DNA of 6,457 nt from Oscillospiraceae bacterium (GTDB taxonomy: Bacteria > Bacillota > Clostridia > Oscillospirales > Acutalibacteraceae): assembly GCA_003499325.1 (NCBI GenBank), contig DNIP01000054.1:1-6457 (forward strand). The letters are read 5' to 3'. The position numbers and the translations under genes were made by a program. Shown in pieces: positions 6,455 through 6,457 of the stretch. The stretch's first letter is position 1; the number at the start of each line of letters is the position of its first letter. The notes under the pieces were generated by a model. It was not told the origin of the DNA. It ran no database searches and worked only from the letters and a program-made list of their open reading frames with translations.

Positions 6455-6457
6455 AAA

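Overview
The window looks like a chromosomal segment of a moderately GC-rich Clostridia (Firmicutes), probably of the Ruminococcaceae/Oscillospirales group. This is inferred from three things: Gram-positive-style ribosome binding sites (GGTGA/GAGGTGA), a DUF4830-type protein, and a palindromic intergenic repeat with a CTTCCCC-TCAA-GGGGAAG hairpin of a kind I recall from that group. No phage, insertion sequence, CRISPR, tRNA or rRNA is visible. Coding density is high, and the longest non-coding stretches are about 190 and 172 bases.

Left part, minus strand (47-1933): a compact three-gene cluster read right to left. It encodes a HAD-family phosphatase (1286-1933), a small membrane-anchored DUF4830 protein (804-1247) and an RsuA-type 16S rRNA pseudouridine synthase (47-751). 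Gaps are 38 and 49-52 bases. I see no convincing internal promoter or terminator, so it is probably one operon. A near-consensus promoter (TTGACA-N17-TAAAAT) sits immediately upstream of the phosphatase and decides its start codon.

Middle (1934-3200): a divergent promoter region. A second promoter (TTGACT-N17-TAGAAT) faces right and drives ychF, the conserved OBG-family ATPase/GTPase that binds ribosomes. The two -35 boxes are only 11 bases apart.

Right part, plus strand (3201-6457): a 190-base intergenic region carries a double-hairpin palindromic repeat. It is followed by two multi-membrane GT-C glycosyltransferases in tandem. The first (3391-5106) resembles the GT39/PMT group and has four extra N-terminal membrane segments. 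The second (5172-6395) resembles the Gpi18/COG5542 group. Both should use polyprenyl-phosphate sugars on the outer face of the membrane, so together they probably modify a cell-surface glycan or protein. Acceptor and sugar are unknown, and the donor-making enzyme is not in the window.

I found no clearly new multi-gene system. The items most worth a second look are the divergent promoter architecture with its ten-base leader, the GT-C pair with its unusual N-terminus, and the palindromic repeat.
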